Part shown: positions 31,401-32,686 of the stretch, piece after piece
Position numbering within the stretch: position 1 is the first letter of the stretch
Layout: each line of letters begins with the position of its first letter
Assembly: GCA_945893075.1 (NCBI GenBank)
Contig: CAMDDX010000040.1
Span: 1 to 32,686, forward strand
Length of the DNA: 32,686 bases
Origin: Planctomyces sp. SH-PL62
GTDB lineage: Bacteria > Planctomycetota > Planctomycetia > Planctomycetales > Planctomycetaceae
Direction of reading: 5' to 3'
Notes under the pieces: generated by a model
What the model was told of the DNA's origin: nothing
What the model saw: only the letters and a program-made list of their open reading frames with translations
The model's database searches: none
Program-made: the position numbers and the translations under genes

Positions 31401-32451
31401 CGAGTTCTCGCGACGCCGGCTGGTGGCGCTCTCCGCGCTGCACGGCTACAAGCTGTGGGCGAAGGACGCCAATTACCGCCATCGTCCCATCATCGTCGGC
31501 AGCCAGGTCATCGCCGAGCCTTGGTCTTTCGATCTCAGCAGCGGCGAACAAAAGACGCGGCAGCATCCGCTGACCGGTGTGGAAGAACCTTGGAGCATCA
31601 TGCGCACCGGGCATCACTGTGGAATGCTCACTGGTTGCGAATCGGGCATGTTGATGTTTCGCTCCGGAGCGACCGGGTTTTACGACCTCGATTCCGACCA
31701 AGGGACGCGGCATTTCGCCGGTCATCGGCTCGGCTGCTGGATCAACGCCATTCCGGCCGGCGGTCTGGTGATGATCCCCGAAGCCAGCGCCGGCTGCGTC
31801 TGCCTGTTCTCGATCGCCTCGACCATCGTCATGGAACCGCGCGAGACGCGCCGTCCCTGGACGATCGTCAGCGCGGTCGGTGCGCAGACTCCCGTGCAGT
31901 CGATGGCCCTCAACCTCGGCGCTCCCGGCGACCGCAAGGATGCCGACGGCAAAATGTGGCTGTCGTATCCGCGACACAAGGCATATCAGGAAACGTCGCT
32001 CGACATCAAACTGGATCTCAAGCCCAAATTCAAAACGGGCGGCCAATTCACCAGCGTCAGTGAAACGCTGCAACCCATCGACGGAACCGAAGCGCCTTGG
32101 CTCTATACGTCCTGGGCCGAAGACTTGGAACAACTCACGCTGCCGCTCCTCGGCCCGAAAGATCAGCCGGCCACCTACACCGTGCGATTGCACTTCGCGC
32201 GGTTGGGCAACGCAGGGCGCGAGCCGATCGTCTTCGACGTTCAATTGCAGGGAAAAACGGCGTTGGAGAATTTGACGTTGCCGATCACTTCACCGTCGCC
32301 AGCGGAGGATGCGGTCGGGCATGCGACGGCGATCGTCCGCGTTGTCGAGAATGTGCGAGTGACCGACAACCTGGTTGTGGGCTTGATCGCCAAGCAAGGC
32401 AAAGCTCGGCTGTGCGCGATCGAAGTTGAGAGAAACGAAGCCGGACGATGA
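28471..32451 (+). CDS. Large secreted PQQ-like propeller protein with a central methyltransferase-like domain
   Basis: The protein has 1,326 residues. A signal peptide (about 1-30) leads to DWPTYRGDNARSG, the usual opening of planctomycete PQQ-like propellers. First propeller: residues ~30-480, with repeats such as LHCVDLHTGSEVWTF, VYCLAAADGRLLWKL and VTAYSSKTGESLWQS, interrupted by a short coiled coil near 350-395. Residues ~495-665 look like a class I methyltransferase fold: LIVGNEQGRLAYELA (degenerate glycine motif), IYAVESNAKNVAEARTNL and a VIASDSL strand. Second propeller: ~670-1170 (ISAYDAYNGTFLWKYE, IFAIDIETGKHLWTYNGQ). A C-terminal beta-rich domain follows, about 1200-1326. ATG at 28471 has GAGG 6 nt upstream. 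A methyltransferase fold in an apparently exported protein is odd; it may be a degenerate binding domain. Confidence 0.87.
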   Translation: MRQLSTAHAFGTVLGWMLWGAISTGVTVAADWPTYRGDNARSGSAAETVRVPLQPRWIASAPGAPRLSFSSAEGRVIEGHLLGHRAKYDDAIHPVVVGQQVFFGSSVDHQLHCVDLHTGSEVWTFFSGGPIRLAPTVNGNRVYFGSDDGFVYCLAAADGRLLWKLRGGPADEWLLARGEMVSRWPVRTGVLVDGGVAYFGAGIFPHDDVFLTAVNAADGSIVWKQDNISSLDAGRNDLSPQGYLLVSDNLLVVPSGRSLPAVFDRANGRMLHKREFGRGTAGGVVGSVQALLADGQIYSAGPHHLLAMEQKTGDMGFGWIAGRQMVVSDDAAYVATGEVVSRLNRLEYAANSRRRHQLELDLTSFNNQIRAATAVPAKAVEIRKKISEAQAELKRIADVGVVWEKPAKDDSALLAAGDLVFLGGKGRVTAYSSKTGESLWQSVVDGEARGLVVASGHLLVSTSTGHIYNFASADLKLAAVPPAAKPIDNPFPDDNLTAMYRQVAEEILKRSGAKRGYGLIVGNEQGRLAYELAKRSELKIYAVESNAKNVAEARTNLSRAGLYGTRIVVHQADPANVPYSNYFANVIASDSLVKTGTLVGDPQKLARHLKPLGGAIVLGRPAGASGKPIEIADATAWLQRTELGEHARLMAADGWATLTRGALPGAGNWSHQYGNAANTAVSLDKRVKGDLGVLWFGDPGPGDMVNRHEGAVGPLATNGRLFVQGEDSISAYDAYNGTFLWKYENPKALRTGVFQNQNPGNLAASDDRLFHFVKDQLIELDAATGETKRIHRLPPDKDDGKYEWGYVATENGLLFGTATIRKELEAKLKRRGLKTDDATDGIFAIDIETGKHLWTYNGQSISHHTIAISPENVYFIDSSVTPEQRAEILRKDKTELAKLSGKELEIAEERAKKADLRQAVALEARTGKLLWANPVDVTDCSDIGIGGGKLTLMVHDNVLLLGGANANGHYWKQFVAGEFSRRRLVALSALHGYKLWAKDANYRHRPIIVGSQVIAEPWSFDLSSGEQKTRQHPLTGVEEPWSIMRTGHHCGMLTGCESGMLMFRSGATGFYDLDSDQGTRHFAGHRLGCWINAIPAGGLVMIPEASAGCVCLFSIASTIVMEPRETRRPWTIVSAVGAQTPVQSMALNLGAPGDRKDADGKMWLSYPRHKAYQETSLDIKLDLKPKFKTGGQFTSVSETLQPIDGTEAPWLYTSWAEDLEQLTLPLLGPKDQPATYTVRLHFARLGNAGREPIVFDVQLQGKTALENLTLPITSPSPAEDAVGHATAIVRVVENVRVTDNLVVGLIAKQGKARLCAIEVERNEAGR

Positions 32452-32469
32452 CGAGGCTGACAACGTGAA

Positions 32470-32500
32470 GAAGCCCGGCTTTTCTAAAAAGCCGGGCTTC
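32470..32500. terminator. Bidirectional intrinsic terminator between convergent genes
   Basis: A perfect 14-bp stem (GAAGCCCGGCTTTT, 32470-32483, with 32487-32500) closes a 3-nt loop. The A/T ends give a U-tract in either direction, serving the propeller gene (+) and the partial gene on the minus strand. Confidence 0.75.
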
Positions 32501-32533
32501 CGGTTGGTGCGCTGTGACTCGATGAGTTGCTGA

Positions 32534-32686
32534 CTACAGACCAATGGTTCGCTCGCGAGTGACCATGTCTTCGATCGACGCTTGGCCCAGCTCAGTCGTT
32601 GTGCGTTCGAGCTACTGGGAATTACCCTTGGTTTCACCGCCAGCGCGTGTGGAAAGAGAACGCCAGACCAATTGATCGATCTGATT
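32534..32686 (-). CDS. 3' end of an unidentified minus-strand gene, with an in-frame TAG
   Basis: Reading leftward from the window edge gives 24 coding-like codons (NQIDQLVWRSLSTRAGGETK...), a TAG at 32612-32614, then 25 more coding-like codons in the same frame (LERTTTELGQ...SIEDMVTRERTIGL) and a TAG at 32534-32536. Either the gene ends at the first TAG, or the first TAG is a nonsense mutation or sequencing error and the gene ends at the second, close to the terminator. No family was recognised in so short a piece. Confidence 0.35.

Overview
The window looks like a chromosomal segment of a planctomycete (phylum Planctomycetota). The evidence is the combination of a DUF1549/DUF1553 protein next to a Tat-exported DUF1501 protein, a Cys-rich YTV-type surface protein, a squalene-hopene cyclase, a formaldehyde-activating-enzyme homologue, a two-propeller PQQ-like protein and an ECF sigma factor fused to a membrane domain. 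Coding DNA is G+C rich. No rRNA, tRNA, CRISPR array or transposase was recognised. Genus cannot be assigned by eye.

Layout. 1-4023: a nitrate-type ABC importer (5'-disrupted nrtA, nrtB permease, two different ATPases nrtC and nrtD), all on +. 4231-5385: a soluble Ser/Thr protein kinase. 5602-5919 (-): a small secreted Tyr/His-rich protein. 6146-7366: a secreted M28 zinc peptidase. 7520-8065 (-): a Fae-like protein. 8335-9726: a secreted propeller-like protein of unknown role. 10133-12301: squalene-hopene cyclase. 12516-14346: ECF sigma factor, single-pass putative anti-sigma factor and a membrane-anchored coiled-coil protein, tightly packed. 14460-18590: the DUF1549/DUF1553 and DUF1501 pair, then an LT(D/E)EQ-repeat secreted protein (18723-19229). 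19425-20414: a TGS-type GTPase, convergent with a GlcD/Dld-type FAD oxidase (20465-21886, -). 22182-23564: YTV-type protein. 23865-24641: calcineurin-like phosphoesterase. 24884-26146: Tat-exported sulfite-oxidase-like protein. 26298-28061: ECF sigma factor fused to transmembrane segments and a glycine pentapeptide-repeat array. 28471-32451: a 1,326-residue propeller-methyltransferase-propeller protein. At the right edge is the 3' end of a minus-strand gene with an in-frame TAG.

Most striking between genes is the number of long, often near-perfect inverted repeats (arms about 14-48 nt). They belong to many different sequence families and occupy most of the larger intergenic gaps. Several abut or contain stop codons, and some end at the ribosome-binding site of the next gene. 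Two families recur inside the window (953/2915/26150 and 6066/14349). Ordinary rho-independent terminators are also present (5395, 18661, 19262, 23594, 32470), so the palindromes are an additional layer. The best candidates for undescribed biology are this stop-codon-associated palindrome system and the sigma-factor/glycine-repeat membrane fusion at 26298-28061.
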